Positions 1-9,410 of a DNA stretch of 64,000 bases are shown piece by piece. Below the pieces are notes generated by a model. It was not told the origin of the DNA and made no database searches. It saw nothing but the letters and a program-made list of their open reading frames with translations. This DNA comes from Arthrobacter sp. KBS0702. Its GTDB lineage: Bacteria > Actinomycetota > Actinomycetes > Actinomycetales > Micrococcaceae. The stretch is taken from NCBI RefSeq assembly GCF_005937985.2, contig NZ_CP042172.1:1736001-1800000 (forward strand). The letters run 5' to 3'. The translations under genes and the position numbers were made by a program. The stretch's first letter is position 1, and each line of letters starts with the position of its first letter.

Positions 1-1
1 G

Positions 2-346
<345 letters not shown>

Positions 347-356
347 GGTAAGACTC

Positions 357-1583
357 ATGACATTCCACACCCTCGACGAACTGATCGCTGAAGGTGTCCG
401 CGGGCGGTACGTTCTGGTCAGAAGTGACCTGAACGTGCCGCTCGACGGCTCTACAGTGACTGACGACGGCCGGATCAAGGCCTCCCTGCCGGTGCTGGCG
501 ACACTCGCGGACGCCGGTGCCCGTGTGCTGGTCACAGCACACCTCGGCCGCCCCAAGGGCGCCCCGGACGAGAAGTACTCGCTCAAGCCTGCGGTTGCCC
601 GGCTGGCCGAGCTCGCCCCGTTCAAGGTCACCCTGGCCGGCGACACCGTAGGCGAGGCCGCGGCCGCGGCCGCCGCGGCGCTGCAGGACGGCGAAGCCCT
701 GGTCCTCGAAAACGTGCGCTTCGACGCCCGCGAAACCTCCAAGGACGACGCCGAACGCGGCGCCTTCGCGGATGAACTGGTGGCCCTCACCGGTGCCAAC
801 GGCGCCTTCGTGGACGATGCCTTTGGTGCAGTGCACCGAAAGCACGCCAGCGTCTACGACGTGGCCACCCGGCTCCCGTCCTACCAGGGCGACCTGGTCC
901 GCACCGAGGTCGAGGTGCTGCGCAAGCTCACCACCGACACGCAGCGTCCCTACGTCGTTGTGCTCGGCGGGTCTAAGGTTTCGGACAAGCTCGCGGTGAT
1001 CGACAACCTGATCGGCAAGGCGGACACCATCCTGGTGGGCGGCGGCATGCTGTTCACCTTCCTCGCAGCCGAGGGCCACAAGGTCGCCGGCAGCCTGCTG
1101 GAAGAGGACCAGATCCCGGTCGTCCAGGAGTACCTCAAGCGGGCGGCGGACGCGGGGACCGAATTCGTCGTCCCCACCGACGTCGTCGTCGCCAGCAAGT
1201 TCGCCGCGGACGCGGAGCACGAGACGGTTCCGGCCGACTCGATCGAGTCCGGCCGCTTCGGCGCCGCCGGCATCGGCCTGGACATCGGCCCCGACTCGGC
1301 GGCCGCCTTCGCGGAACGGATCCAGGGCGCCAAGACGGTCTTCTGGAACGGCCCCATGGGTGTCTTCGAGTTCCCCGCCTTCGCCGGCGGCACCCGGGCG
1401 GTCGCCCAGGCCCTGACCGAGACCGCGGCGTTCACGGTCGTGGGCGGCGGCGACTCCGCCGCTGCGGTCCGGACCCTCGGTTTCGCCGATGACCAGTTCG
1501 GACACATCTCCACCGGCGGCGGCGCCAGCCTGGAATACCTTGAAGGCAAGGAACTCCCCGGCCTGAGCGTCCTGGACCGCTAG
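357..1583 (+). CDS. pgk: Phosphoglycerate kinase
   Basis: Cytoplasmic glycolytic kinase that transfers phosphate from 1,3-bisphosphoglycerate to ADP. The 408-residue length fits bacterial PGK. Visible motifs are the N-terminal substrate-binding RSDLNVPL near residue 22, GGSKVSDK around 205, and the nucleotide-loop GGGDSAAA near 365. I chose the ATG at 357 because the family N-terminus begins a few residues before this signature; the frame stays open upstream only as an overlap with the end of gap. It lies 10 bases after gap and is followed by a strong hairpin before tpiA. Confidence 0.97.
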   Translation: MTFHTLDELIAEGVRGRYVLVRSDLNVPLDGSTVTDDGRIKASLPVLATLADAGARVLVTAHLGRPKGAPDEKYSLKPAVARLAELAPFKVTLAGDTVGEAAAAAAAALQDGEALVLENVRFDARETSKDDAERGAFADELVALTGANGAFVDDAFGAVHRKHASVYDVATRLPSYQGDLVRTEVEVLRKLTTDTQRPYVVVLGGSKVSDKLAVIDNLIGKADTILVGGGMLFTFLAAEGHKVAGSLLEEDQIPVVQEYLKRAADAGTEFVVPTDVVVASKFAADAEHETVPADSIESGRFGAAGIGLDIGPDSAAAFAERIQGAKTVFWNGPMGVFEFPAFAGGTRAVAQALTETAAFTVVGGGDSAAAVRTLGFADDQFGHISTGGGASLEYLEGKELPGLSVLDR

Positions 1584-1590
1584 GACCACC

Positions 1591-1630
1591 AGCCGGCAGG
1601 GTGGCCGTCCCGTACGCCACCCTGCCGGCT
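1591..1630 (+). terminator. Stem-loop between pgk and tpiA
   Basis: A perfect 15-bp stem (1591-1605 with 1616-1630, AGCCGGCAGGGTGGC) closes a 10-base loop, followed by CTTTC rather than a long T run. It lies 7 bases after the pgk stop and 31 bases before tpiA. It may be a partial terminator or an RNA processing/stability element that sets the ratio of gap-pgk to tpiA-secG transcripts. Confidence 0.6.
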
Positions 1631-1661
1631 CTTTCACTGCTACGAACCTTTTGGAGATCAC

Positions 1662-2477
1662 GTGACAACGTCAACCAACGGCAAGTACGACCGCAAGCCC
1701 TTCATCGCAGGCAACTGGAAGATGAACATGGACCACGTCCAGGGCATCACCCTCCTGCAGAAGCTGGCCTGGACCCTGTCCGACGCCAAGCACGACTACA
1801 GCCGGGTGGAGGTTGCCGTGTTCCCGCCGTTCACCGACCTCCGCGGCGTGCAGACCCTCGTCCAGGGTGACGAGCTGGACGTCGCCTACGGCGGCCAGGA
1901 CCTCTCGCAGTTCGACTCCGGCGCTTACACCGGGGACATCTCGGGGCAGTTCCTCGCCAAGCTCGGCTGCCGGTACGTCCTGGTGGGCCACAGCGAACGC
2001 CGCACCATCCACCACGAGTCCGACGAGGTCCTCAACGCCAAGACCAAGGCGGCTTTCCGGCACGGCATCACGCCGGTGCTGTGCGTCGGCGAAGGCCTCG
2101 AGGTCCGCCAGGCCGGCACCCACGTCGAGCACACCCTCGCGCAGCTCCGGGCCGGCGTCGAAGGGCTCAGCCCGGAACAGGCCGCGGAGCTGGTTGTCGC
2201 CTACGAGCCCGTGTGGGCCATCGGTACCGGTGAAGTCGCCGGCCCGGAGGACGCGCAGGAGATGTGCGCCGCGATCCGTGCGGAGCTGGCCAGCCTCTTC
2301 GACGCCTCGGTCGCCGCGAAGACGCGCCTGCTCTACGGGGGTTCGGTGAAGGCCAACAACGCCGCGTCGATCCTCAAGGAACGCGACGTGGACGGATTGC
2401 TGGTCGGTGGTGCCAGCCTGGACGCCGCCGAGTTTGCTAATATTGTCAGGTTCGAGAGTCACTTGCTGACGGACTAG
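1662..2477 (+). CDS. tpiA: Triosephosphate isomerase
   Basis: Interconverts dihydroxyacetone phosphate and glyceraldehyde-3-phosphate in the cytoplasm. The 271 residues start with GTG at 1662 and carry all TIM-barrel landmarks: AGNWKMN near residue 19 (catalytic Asn and Lys), GHSERR near 109 (catalytic His), [10 protein letters not shown] near 182 (catalytic Glu and flexible loop), and the phosphate-binding GGSV and VGGASL near the end. A GGAG ribosome site sits 6-9 bases before the start. It follows the pgk hairpin and precedes secG by 49 bases. Confidence 0.97.
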   Translation: MTTSTNGKYDRKPFIAGNWKMNMDHVQGITLLQKLAWTLSDAKHDYSRVEVAVFPPFTDLRGVQTLVQGDELDVAYGGQDLSQFDSGAYTGDISGQFLAKLGCRYVLVGHSERRTIHHESDEVLNAKTKAAFRHGITPVLCVGEGLEVRQAGTHVEHTLAQLRAGVEGLSPEQAAELVVAYEPVWAIGTGEVAGPEDAQEMCAAIRAELASLFDASVAAKTRLLYGGSVKANNAASILKERDVDGLLVGGASLDAAEFANIVRFESHLLTD

Positions 2478-2526
2478 TCCGGACACAGCTACTGGCCCCC
2501 GCAATCCCCTCTTCTGAAAGGCCGTC

Positions 2527-2784
2527 GTGGACGTTCTTCATGTCATCCTGCAGGTGCTGCTGGGCATCACCAGCCTCCTGTTGACCTTGCTCATCCTGCT
2601 TCATAAGGGTCGTGGCGGCGGTCTGTCCGACATGTTCGGCGGCGGCATGAGCTCCGGGCTCAGCTCCTCGGGTGTTGCCGAGCGGAACCTCAACCGCTTC
2701 ACGATTATCCTTGGCGTCACCTGGGGCGTTGTCATCATTGCCCTCGGCCTGCTGATGCGTTTGAGCACGGGCGGCGACTCCTAA
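2527..2784 (+). CDS. secG: Preprotein translocase subunit SecG
   Basis: Small membrane subunit of the SecYEG protein-export channel. The 85-residue product starts with GTG. It has two hydrophobic helices (about residues 3-25 and 56-78) joined by a glycine-rich cytoplasmic loop containing the family-typical GRGGGLSDMFGGG. An AAAGG ribosome site lies a few bases upstream. Position directly after tpiA is conserved in actinobacteria and supports the call. Confidence 0.95.
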   Translation: MDVLHVILQVLLGITSLLLTLLILLHKGRGGGLSDMFGGGMSSGLSSSGVAERNLNRFTIILGVTWGVVIIALGLLMRLSTGGDS

Positions 2785-2829
2785 CTACGCGCGTCGTCAA
2801 AACTTCATAAGGGCCTTGCGGCCCTCCCC

Positions 2830-2900
2830 GCATCGGGAACTCCAGGAATAAACTGTCGCTGGCAAACATCACCAGCCGACTAGCCAGGAGTTCCCGATGC
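2830..2900 (+). promoter_or_regulatory. 14-bp inverted repeat enclosing the ribosome site and start codon of rbpA
   Basis: The left arm (2830-2843, GCATCGGGAACTCC) is perfectly complementary to the right arm (2887-2900), which contains the GGAG ribosome site at 2887-2890 and the ATG at 2897-2899. The 43-base interval holds a smaller 5-bp hairpin (2858-2862 with 2872-2876) and a possible -10 element, TAAACT, at 2849-2854. If transcription starts upstream of 2830, the folded RNA would hide the rbpA start. If it starts at the internal -10 (about 2861), the repeat would act as DNA. The sequence alone cannot decide between these. Confidence 0.55.
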
Positions 2901-3292
2901 TGCATTCTGCTTCCGGATTCAGGGGCATCCGCGTTGGTGCCGTCGCCGGCGCCCCGGCCCGCCACGAGCCGCTCGACGGCGGCGGCGTCGGCCAGCCCCG
3001 GATCGGCGTCACCTACCGGTGTGCGAAGGGCCATGAGACGGCCTTGGTGTTCGCGAAGCTCCCGGAAGACCAGATCCCTGGCGTCTGGGACTGCCGGCGC
3101 TGCGGCGGGACTGCGACCCGGGACGAGTCCCGCTTCGCGCTGGAGGACGAGCCCGTCGAAGGCTTCAAGAGCCACCTGGAATACGTTAAAGAAAGACGCT
3201 CCAGCCAGGACGCCGAAGACGTGCTGGCCGGAGCGCTGGAGAAGCTACGCGCCCGACGCGCCCTTCCGGACGAGTTGCTCGGGGACGCGTGA
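2897..3292 (+). CDS. rbpA: RNA polymerase-binding protein RbpA
   Basis: Actinobacteria-specific transcription factor that binds RNA polymerase and primary sigma factors and helps open-complex formation. The 131-residue product has a basic N-terminal tail containing FRGIRVG. The core domain follows (YRCAKGHE at about 41-48, then WDCRRCGG at about 66-73; the Cys/His set suits zinc binding). The C-terminal sigma-interaction helix is HLEYVKERRS near 97. It is slightly longer than the usual 110-125 residues. The last 48 bases overlap the convergent end of pgl. Expression may be set by the inverted repeat around its start. Confidence 0.9.
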   Translation: MLHSASGFRGIRVGAVAGAPARHEPLDGGGVGQPRIGVTYRCAKGHETALVFAKLPEDQIPGVWDCRRCGGTATRDESRFALEDEPVEGFKSHLEYVKERRSSQDAEDVLAGALEKLRARRALPDELLGDA

Positions 3293-4063
3293 GGCCGCGT
3301 CCTCATCGATCAGCCACAGAGTCTGGAAGCGCCCGCGCGGCCCCGCCGCCGGGACATGGACCGGGTTGGCGCCGGCCAGGGCCAGGCCCACGGCGCCGGC
3401 CTTGTCGTCGCCGGCCACCACCATCCACACTTCGTTCGCGGTGTTGATCGTCGGCAGCGTGAGGGACAGCCGTGCCGGCGGCGGCTTGGGGGAGTTGCGG
3501 ACGCCGACGACGGTCAAGTCCTTCTCCCGGATTCCCGCCTGCTCGGGGAAGAGCGAGGCAACATGGGCGTCGGGGCCAACGCCCAGCAGCACAATATCCA
3601 GCCGCGGCAGGCGGCCGGGTTCCTCCGGGCGGTCATCGGACATGTCGGCGGCGTGCTCGGCGGCGGCCGCCTCGGCGAGCCGTCGGGCGTAGTCGGCCGC
3701 GGCGTCCTCGGGGGTGTCGAAGTCGTCCGTGGAACCGGGGACGTGAACGCGCGCCGGGTCCACGTTGATGTGGGCCAGGAGCGCCTCGTGTGCCTGGCGG
3801 GCGTTGCGGTCGGCGTCGTCAGCGCTGACAAAGCGTTCGTCGCCCCACCAGAAGTTCACCTTGGACCAGTCCACCGCGGGAGCGGCCGGCGACTCGGCGA
3901 CCGCCTTGAGCGAGCCGATGCCCATCGTGCCGCCGGTCAGCACCACCGTCGCCTCGCCGTGCTTGTCCTGGATGTCCACAAGCTTGGTGATCAGGCGTGC
4001 CGCGATCGCGGCCATCAGGACCGTCGAGTCAGGATGGATGCTTACTCTGGGGTCAGCGCTCAC
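3245..4063 (-). CDS. pgl: 6-phosphogluconolactonase
   Basis: Hydrolyses 6-phosphogluconolactone in the oxidative pentose-phosphate pathway (DevB/NagB-like fold). Visible signatures are LTGGT near residue 43, the VNFWWGDERFV block near 70, and LLGVGPDAHVASLFP near 160. I start it at the GTG at 4063 because AAGGAG at 4075-4080 lies 11 bases upstream; the GTG at 4075 overlaps that ribosome site. The start overlaps the end of opcA by 11 bases. The 3' end overlaps rbpA on the other strand by 48 bases. It is the last gene of the pentose-phosphate operon. Confidence 0.93.
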   Translation of the reverse strand: MSADPRVSIHPDSTVLMAAIAARLITKLVDIQDKHGEATVVLTGGTMGIGSLKAVAESPAAPAVDWSKVNFWWGDERFVSADDADRNARQAHEALLAHINVDPARVHVPGSTDDFDTPEDAAADYARRLAEAAAAEHAADMSDDRPEEPGRLPRLDIVLLGVGPDAHVASLFPEQAGIREKDLTVVGVRNSPKPPPARLSLTLPTINTANEVWMVVAGDDKAGAVGLALAGANPVHVPAAGPRGRFQTLWLIDEDAASRVPEQLVRKGASGA

Positions 4064-4994
4064 TGGGACGGACACTCCTTAGGTTGGTACGCGGCAGTCC
4101 AATAGTAATCACTTCGCCGAAGACTTCGTCCGGGTCCAGGCGCCGCAGCTCCTCGGCCAGGCAGTCCTTGAGGCTGCGGCGCGGCAGCGAGATGCGCTGG
4201 GCGGGCTGGCCCGGCTGCGTCAGTTCGGCGACGGTCAAGCCGGGCCGGAACAGCTGCACGTCGCCGCCGGTGCGGGACAGGCGTACCCGCCGGATGCCGG
4301 TGCCGGCCGGATCGGCCACGATGGTCACCGGCGCGTCCAGCGCTAGCGTGAGCCACGCCGCGAGCAACAGGGTGCTGGGGGAGTCCGAGGCGCCTTCGAC
4401 CGCGACGGCGGTGACCGGGGACGCGTCCACCTGGTCCAGGACCGCGGCCAGCTGGATCCGCCAGTTGGTCAGGCGGGTCCAGGCCAAGTCGGTGTCGCCG
4501 GCCTTGTAGGTGCTGCGGAGATTCTCCAGCGCCGCCTGCGGGTCCGCCTCGTTCGCGGAGTCCGTGATCCGGCGGTGCGCGATCCGGCCGATCGACGTCT
4601 CGCAGGCGTTCCGGGGCGCGCCGTGCGGCCACCAGGCCACGATCGGGGCGTCCGGAAGGAGCAGGGCGGCCACCAGGGATTCACTTTCCTCCGCGAGCTC
4701 ACCGTAGCCGCGGAGCAGGATGACCTCGGACGCGCCGGCGTCGCCGCCTACGCGGATCTGGGCATCAAGCCGGGTGGGCTTCGAGGCGCCAGCGTCGGCG
4801 AGGACGATGATGCGGCAGGGGTGCTCGCGGCTCGCCTCGTTGGCGGCCTCGATGGCCTCCTCCTCGAGACCGGACTTGGTCACGACCACGAGGGTCAGCA
4901 CGCGGCCGAGGGCGATCACGCCGCCCTGTTCTCGCAGCGCCATGATCTTCTTGGAGATCTTGGAGGTTGTTGTGTCTGGAAGATCTACGATCAT
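4053..4994 (-). CDS. opcA: Glucose-6-phosphate dehydrogenase assembly protein OpcA
   Basis: OpcA is an accessory protein needed for full activity or allosteric control of glucose-6-phosphate dehydrogenase in cyanobacteria and actinobacteria. The 313-residue product starts MIVDLPDTTTSKISKKI and carries the family-typical DAPIVAWWPHGAP (about 132-144) and a C-terminal ATYPE-free basic end. It overlaps the zwf stop by 4 bases (ATGA), implying translational coupling with its partner enzyme. The zwf-opcA-pgl order is the same as in mycobacteria. Confidence 0.93.
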   Translation of the reverse strand: MIVDLPDTTTSKISKKIMALREQGGVIALGRVLTLVVVTKSGLEEEAIEAANEASREHPCRIIVLADAGASKPTRLDAQIRVGGDAGASEVILLRGYGELAEESESLVAALLLPDAPIVAWWPHGAPRNACETSIGRIAHRRITDSANEADPQAALENLRSTYKAGDTDLAWTRLTNWRIQLAAVLDQVDASPVTAVAVEGASDSPSTLLLAAWLTLALDAPVTIVADPAGTGIRRVRLSRTGGDVQLFRPGLTVAELTQPGQPAQRISLPRRSLKDCLAEELRRLDPDEVFGEVITIGLPRTNLRSVRPSER

Positions 4995-6553
4995 GGCCTT
5001 CTCCAGGTCCGTCCGTCGCGGGCGAGCAGTTCGTCGGCAGAGGCCGGGCCCCAGCTTCCGGGGGCGTATGGCTCGGGTTGTTCGTTCAGGGACGCCCAGT
5101 AGTCCTCGAACGGGTCCAGGATCTTCCAGGAGAGCTCGACTTCCGCGTGGCGGGGGAACAGCGGAGGCTCGCCGAGCAGCACGTCCAGGATGAGCCGTTC
5201 GTACGCCTCGGGGCTGGACTCGGTGAACGAGTGGCCGTAGCCGAAGTCCATCGTGACGTCCCGGACTTCCATCTGCGTGCCGGGGACCTTGGAACCGAAG
5301 CGGATCGTGGCGCCCTCATCGGGCTGGACCCGGATCACCACGGCATTCTGGCCGAAGTCGTCCTCGCCGTGGTCACGGAACAGCAGGTTGGGCGCGCGCT
5401 TGAAGACGACGGCGATTTCCGTCACCCGGCGTCCCAGCCGCTTGCCGGCCCGCAGGTAGAACGGCACGCCGCTCCAGCGCCGGGTGTTGATGTCCACCCG
5501 GATCGCCGCGAAGGTCTCGGTGGTGGAATCGGCGGGGATGCCTTCTTCCTCCAGGTAGCCCTGGACCTGCTCGCCACCCTGCCAGCCGCCGGTGAACTGC
5601 CCGCGCGCCGAGTGGGTGGAGAGATCCTCCGGCAGGCGGACGGCGGCCAGGACCTTTTCCTTCTCGGCGCGGAGGTCGTCCGCGTTGAAAGAGATCGGCT
5701 CCTCCATGGCGGTCAGGGCCAGCAGCTGCAGCAGGTGGTTCTGGATGACGTCGCGGGCCGCGCCCACGCCGTCGTAGTAGCCGGCGCGGCCGCCGGTGCC
5801 GATGTCCTCGGCCATGGTGATCTGGACGTGGTCCACGTAGTTCGCGTTCCAGAGCGGTTCGAACAGCTGGTTGGCAAAGCGCAGCGCCAGGATGTTCTGC
5901 ACCGTCTCCTTGCCGAGGTAGTGGTCGATCCGGAAGACCGCGTCCGGCGGAAAGACCGACTCCACAATGTCGTTGAGTTGGCGGGCGGACTCGAGGTCGT
6001 GCCCGAACGGCTTTTCGATCACGACCCGGCGCCACTTGTCGCCCTCGGCCTGGGCCAGCCCGTGCTTGGAGAGCTGGCGGCAGACGAGCTCGAAGGCCTT
6101 CGGCGGGATGGAAAGGTAGAAGGCGTGGTTGCCCCGCGTGCCGCGCTGCTGGTCCAGTTCGTCGATCGTCTCGCTGAGCCGCTCGAAGGCGTCGTCGTCG
6201 TCGAACTCGCCCTGGACAAAACGGATGCCCTCGGAGAGCTGCTTCCACACTGTCTCGTCGAAGGGGGTCCGGGCGTAGCTCTTGACGGCCGCCTTCACCT
6301 CGGCGGCGAAGTCCTCGTTTTCCCACTGCCGCCGGGCGAACCCGACCAAGGCGAAGCTGGGGGGCAGCAGCCCGCGGTTGGCCAGGTCGTAGACGGCCGG
6401 CATGAGTTTCTTCCGGGCGAGGTCACCGGTGACGCCGAAGAGCACCAGGGAGGACGGGCCGGCGATGCGGTTCAGCCGGCGGTCCCGCGGGTCCCGGAGC
6501 GGATTGCGCCCCCGGCCCGCGGACTTGCGGCCGCCGTTTTGCGAGAGTGGCAT
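4991..6553 (-). CDS. zwf: Glucose-6-phosphate 1-dehydrogenase
   Basis: First enzyme of the oxidative pentose-phosphate pathway; it makes 6-phosphogluconolactone and NADPH. The 520-residue product has the N-terminal nucleotide-binding segment LVLFGVTGDLARKKLMPA (about 36-53), the EKPFGHDL stretch and the active-site signature RIDHYLGKE (about 205-213). The first 30 or so residues are basic and look like a nonconserved extension, so a slightly later start is possible. It lies 15 bases after pgi and overlaps opcA by 4 bases. Confidence 0.95.
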   Translation of the reverse strand: MPLSQNGGRKSAGRGRNPLRDPRDRRLNRIAGPSSLVLFGVTGDLARKKLMPAVYDLANRGLLPPSFALVGFARRQWENEDFAAEVKAAVKSYARTPFDETVWKQLSEGIRFVQGEFDDDDAFERLSETIDELDQQRGTRGNHAFYLSIPPKAFELVCRQLSKHGLAQAEGDKWRRVVIEKPFGHDLESARQLNDIVESVFPPDAVFRIDHYLGKETVQNILALRFANQLFEPLWNANYVDHVQITMAEDIGTGGRAGYYDGVGAARDVIQNHLLQLLALTAMEEPISFNADDLRAEKEKVLAAVRLPEDLSTHSARGQFTGGWQGGEQVQGYLEEEGIPADSTTETFAAIRVDINTRRWSGVPFYLRAGKRLGRRVTEIAVVFKRAPNLLFRDHGEDDFGQNAVVIRVQPDEGATIRFGSKVPGTQMEVRDVTMDFGYGHSFTESSPEAYERLILDVLLGEPPLFPRHAEVELSWKILDPFEDYWASLNEQPEPYAPGSWGPASADELLARDGRTWRRP

Positions 6554-6568
6554 GGTTGCTGTGGTGCC

Positions 6569-8218
6569 TTAGCTTTCGGTGGTGGATGCGGGGCGGCCGG
6601 CCATCGAACTGGCGGCCAGCGCGGAGACGAGGCCCCGCAACTGGCGGACGCCGGCGGCACGGTCCGTGAGGTGGAGGCGGAGCACGGGCCGGCCGTGTTC
6701 ACTGAGGACCTGCGCGTCGCCTGCGGCCTGGGCGGAGATCAGCTCACCAAAGGTGAAGGGACGCTCCGGGATGGCGAGGTCCGTCGCGGACGCCGCCGTG
6801 ACCTGCAGGAACACGCCAATCGCCGGGCCGCCCTTGTGGAACTGTCCGGTGGAGTGCAGGAACCTCGGTCCCCAGCCGAACGTGACGGGACGGCCGCTGA
6901 GGGCGGCCAGTTCGTCCCGGATCCCCTCGAGCGGCGCGTAGCTGAGCCGGTCGAAGTAGGCCTGGACGCTGAGGTAGCCGTTGGCGCCCAGCTGGCCGAG
7001 CAATGCGCTGACCGCTTCGGCAGCGGTGCCCGCGCCGCCCAGCCAGTCGCCGCCGCGGACCTCGATGGCGCCGTCGGTGAAGCTGGCCGGCGTCGGCTCC
7101 GGCTGCGCGTCCAGCAGCCCGCGGGCCGCCACCTTCGCGGCTTCGACGTCGGGCTGGTCGAAGGGGTTGATGCCCAGCAGCCGTCCCGCGACGGCGGTGG
7201 CGAACTCCCAGGTCATCATCTGCGCTGCCAGGCCGCCGGCGATCGCCGCCTCGTTGGCGCCGAGGTCGACGTCGGCGTCGGCCGCGACCAGACGTATCAC
7301 CAGCACGTCGTCTGCGCCGCCGGTGACCTCCGGGGCATCCGGGCCGGCGACGACCGGCAGCACGCCGGTGCCGAGCTTGCCCGTGGATTCCGCGATGAGC
7401 TGTTCAGCCCAGTCGGCGAAGCCCACGATCCCGGAGCCGTCCTCGGCGATGACGATCTTGTCGCGTAGCGGATTGGTGCCGCCCAGTGCGGCGCCGAGTG
7501 CGAGTCCGATGTTCTCCTCGCTGTCGTCATTGAGGATCTCGGCGGTCTCCTCGGCCTCGTCCAGGAAGGCCTGGATGTCCACGCCGGCCAGCCCGCACGG
7601 CACCAGGCCGAAAGCGGTGAGCGCCGAGTAGCGGCCGCCGACGTTGGGGTCGGCGTTGAAGACGGCCCGGTAGCCGGCTTCGCGGGATGCCTTGTCCAGC
7701 GGAGAGCCCGGGTCGGTGACAATGATGATCCGGCTCTTCGCGTCGAGCCCGGCCTCGGTAAAGGCGTGCTCGAAGACCCGGCGCTGCGAATCGGTCTCCA
7801 GGGTAGACCCCGACTTCGAGGAGACCACGATGGCGGTCTCCGCGAGGCGGTCCGCCAGGGCGGCAGCAACCTGCTCGGGGTCGGTGCTGTCCAGCACCGT
7901 CAACTCGACGCCGGCGGTTCCGGCGATGACCTCGGGGGCGAGCGAGGAACCGCCCATGCCGCACAGGACAATCCGGGTCACGCCTTCGGCGCGGAGCGCG
8001 TCACGGAGCGCCAGGATCTCCGCCACGAGCGGCTGGGAGACGGTGGCGGCCTCCACCCAGCCGAGCCGGACCGCGGCCTCGGCTTCGGCGTCGGGACCCC
8101 ACAGGGTGGCATCCTTGGCAAAGATCCGGGTGGCGACCCGGTCCTCCAGCAGGGCGGGCAGGTGCTGTTCGTGGGCCTGGCGGGCGGCGCCCGTGGCGTC
8201 GTAGCTGAGAGTGGTCAT
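6569..8218 (-). CDS. pgi: Glucose-6-phosphate isomerase
   Basis: Interconverts glucose-6-phosphate and fructose-6-phosphate, linking glycolysis to the pentose-phosphate operon in which it lies. The 549-residue product shows the sugar-isomerase (SIS) folds, with GMGGSSLAPEV near residue 89 and SSKSGSTLET near 133, and the C-terminal HSTGQFHKGGP near 466. The sequence resembles the divergent actinobacterial PGI rather than the E. coli form. It sits 6 bases after tal and 15 before zwf. In M. tuberculosis pgi is not inside this operon, so the placement is a lineage feature. Confidence 0.92.
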   Translation of the reverse strand: MTTLSYDATGAARQAHEQHLPALLEDRVATRIFAKDATLWGPDAEAEAAVRLGWVEAATVSQPLVAEILALRDALRAEGVTRIVLCGMGGSSLAPEVIAGTAGVELTVLDSTDPEQVAAALADRLAETAIVVSSKSGSTLETDSQRRVFEHAFTEAGLDAKSRIIIVTDPGSPLDKASREAGYRAVFNADPNVGGRYSALTAFGLVPCGLAGVDIQAFLDEAEETAEILNDDSEENIGLALGAALGGTNPLRDKIVIAEDGSGIVGFADWAEQLIAESTGKLGTGVLPVVAGPDAPEVTGGADDVLVIRLVAADADVDLGANEAAIAGGLAAQMMTWEFATAVAGRLLGINPFDQPDVEAAKVAARGLLDAQPEPTPASFTDGAIEVRGGDWLGGAGTAAEAVSALLGQLGANGYLSVQAYFDRLSYAPLEGIRDELAALSGRPVTFGWGPRFLHSTGQFHKGGPAIGVFLQVTAASATDLAIPERPFTFGELISAQAAGDAQVLSEHGRPVLRLHLTDRAAGVRQLRGLVSALAASSMAGRPASTTES

Positions 8219-8224
8219 GGGGGA

Positions 8225-9343
8225 CTATGCGTCCTTCCGTGCAGCGGCGAGGGCGCCCTCGACGTCGGCCAGCAGTTCCTTCCAGCTTGCCACAAACTTG
8301 TCGAGGCCTTCGGACTCGAGTACGGCGACGACCTCGTTGTAGGAAATGCCGAGGGCATCGAGGGCGTTGAGCGTGGCGTTAGCGTCGTCGTAGCCCCGGG
8401 TGATGGTGTTGCCGGTGATGGCGCCGTGGTCGTAGGTGGCGTCCAGGGTCTTCTCCGGCATGGTGTTCACGACGCCGGGGGCGACGAGCTCGGTGACGTA
8501 CAGGGTGTCGGGGTAGGCCGGATCCTTGACGCCGGTGGACGCCCAGAGCGGGCGCTGCGGGCGTGCGCCGGCCTCGGCGAGCAGGGCCCAGCGCTCGGTG
8601 GAGAAGAGCTCCTCATAGACCTGGTAGGCGAGGCGTGCGTTGGCGACGCCGGCCTTGCCCTTGAGTGCCTTGGCCTCCGCGGTGCCGATCGCGTCGAGGC
8701 GCTTGTCGATTTCCGTGTCCACGCGGGAGACGAAGAACGAGGCGACCGAGTGGATCTTCGAGAGGTCGTGGCCGTTCTCCTTGGCCTGCTCGAGTCCGCT
8801 CTGGAAGGCGTTGATCACCGCGCGGTAGCGCTCGAGCGAGAAGATCAGGGTCACGTTGACGCTGATGCCGCTTGCCAGGGTGGCGGTGATGGCCTCGAGG
8901 CCCTCGATCGTGGCGGGGATCTTGATCAGGACGTTGTCCTTGTTGACCTGGCCGTAGAGTTCCTTGGCCTCGGCGATGGTGCCGGCGGTGTCCCAGGCGA
9001 GGCGGGGATCCACCTCGATGGAGACGCGGCCGTCGACGCCGTTCGTCGCTGCGGCCACCGGGGCGAACAGCTCGCAGGCGTCGGCGACGTCGGTGGTGGT
9101 GATCGCGAACACGGTCTCGTCCACGCTGGCGCCCGAGGCGGCCATTTCACGGATTTTGGCGTCGTAGTCCGTGCCGGTGGTGATCGCGGCGTGGAAGATG
9201 CTCGGGTTCGTGGTGACGCCGACGACGTTCTTCTCTTCGATCAGTTTGCGCAGCGTCCCGGTTTCGAGGCGGCCGCGGGAGAGGTCATCGAGCCAGATGG
9301 AAACGCCGGCGTCGGATAGCTGCTGGGTGGGGGTGGTGTTCAT
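8225..9343 (-). CDS. tal: Transaldolase
   Basis: Transfers a dihydroxyacetone unit between sugar phosphates in the non-oxidative pentose-phosphate pathway. The 372-residue length fits the long actinobacterial class. The N-terminal signature GVTTNPSIF (about 38-46) and the Schiff-base lysine in VLIKIPAT (about 139-146) are present, as are the TLIFS and ASFFVSRVD strands. It follows tkt across a 67-base spacer containing a perfect hairpin and is 6 bases from pgi. Confidence 0.96.
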   Translation of the reverse strand: MNTTPTQQLSDAGVSIWLDDLSRGRLETGTLRKLIEEKNVVGVTTNPSIFHAAITTGTDYDAKIREMAASGASVDETVFAITTTDVADACELFAPVAAATNGVDGRVSIEVDPRLAWDTAGTIAEAKELYGQVNKDNVLIKIPATIEGLEAITATLASGISVNVTLIFSLERYRAVINAFQSGLEQAKENGHDLSKIHSVASFFVSRVDTEIDKRLDAIGTAEAKALKGKAGVANARLAYQVYEELFSTERWALLAEAGARPQRPLWASTGVKDPAYPDTLYVTELVAPGVVNTMPEKTLDATYDHGAITGNTITRGYDDANATLNALDALGISYNEVVAVLESEGLDKFVASWKELLADVEGALAAARKDA

Positions 9344-9362
9344 GGTTCACTCCTGGAGTCTG

Positions 9363-9389
9363 GGGCCGCCGCCGCAGGGGCGGCGGCCC
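9363..9389 (-). terminator. GC-rich stem-loop between tkt and tal
   Basis: A perfect 11-bp stem (9363-9373 with 9379-9389, GGGCCGCCGCC) with a 5-base loop lies in the 67-base spacer of the minus-strand operon. There is no T tract. It could be a weak terminator or a stabilising 3' end that makes tkt mRNA more abundant than the downstream genes. Confidence 0.5.
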
Positions 9390-9410
9390 GGAATGCGTGA
9401 AGTTGGGGGG

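Noticed and set aside
2810..2825. Hairpin AGGGCC-TTGC-GGCCCT after secG as a terminator
   Set aside because: Six base pairs and no T tract; it may contribute to folding of the rbpA leader, but evidence for termination is weak.
4967..7468. An 833-codon open frame on the plus strand opposite zwf and pgi
   Set aside because: It lies antisense to two clear enzymes, has no recognisable domain, and long antisense frames are expected in DNA of this GC content.
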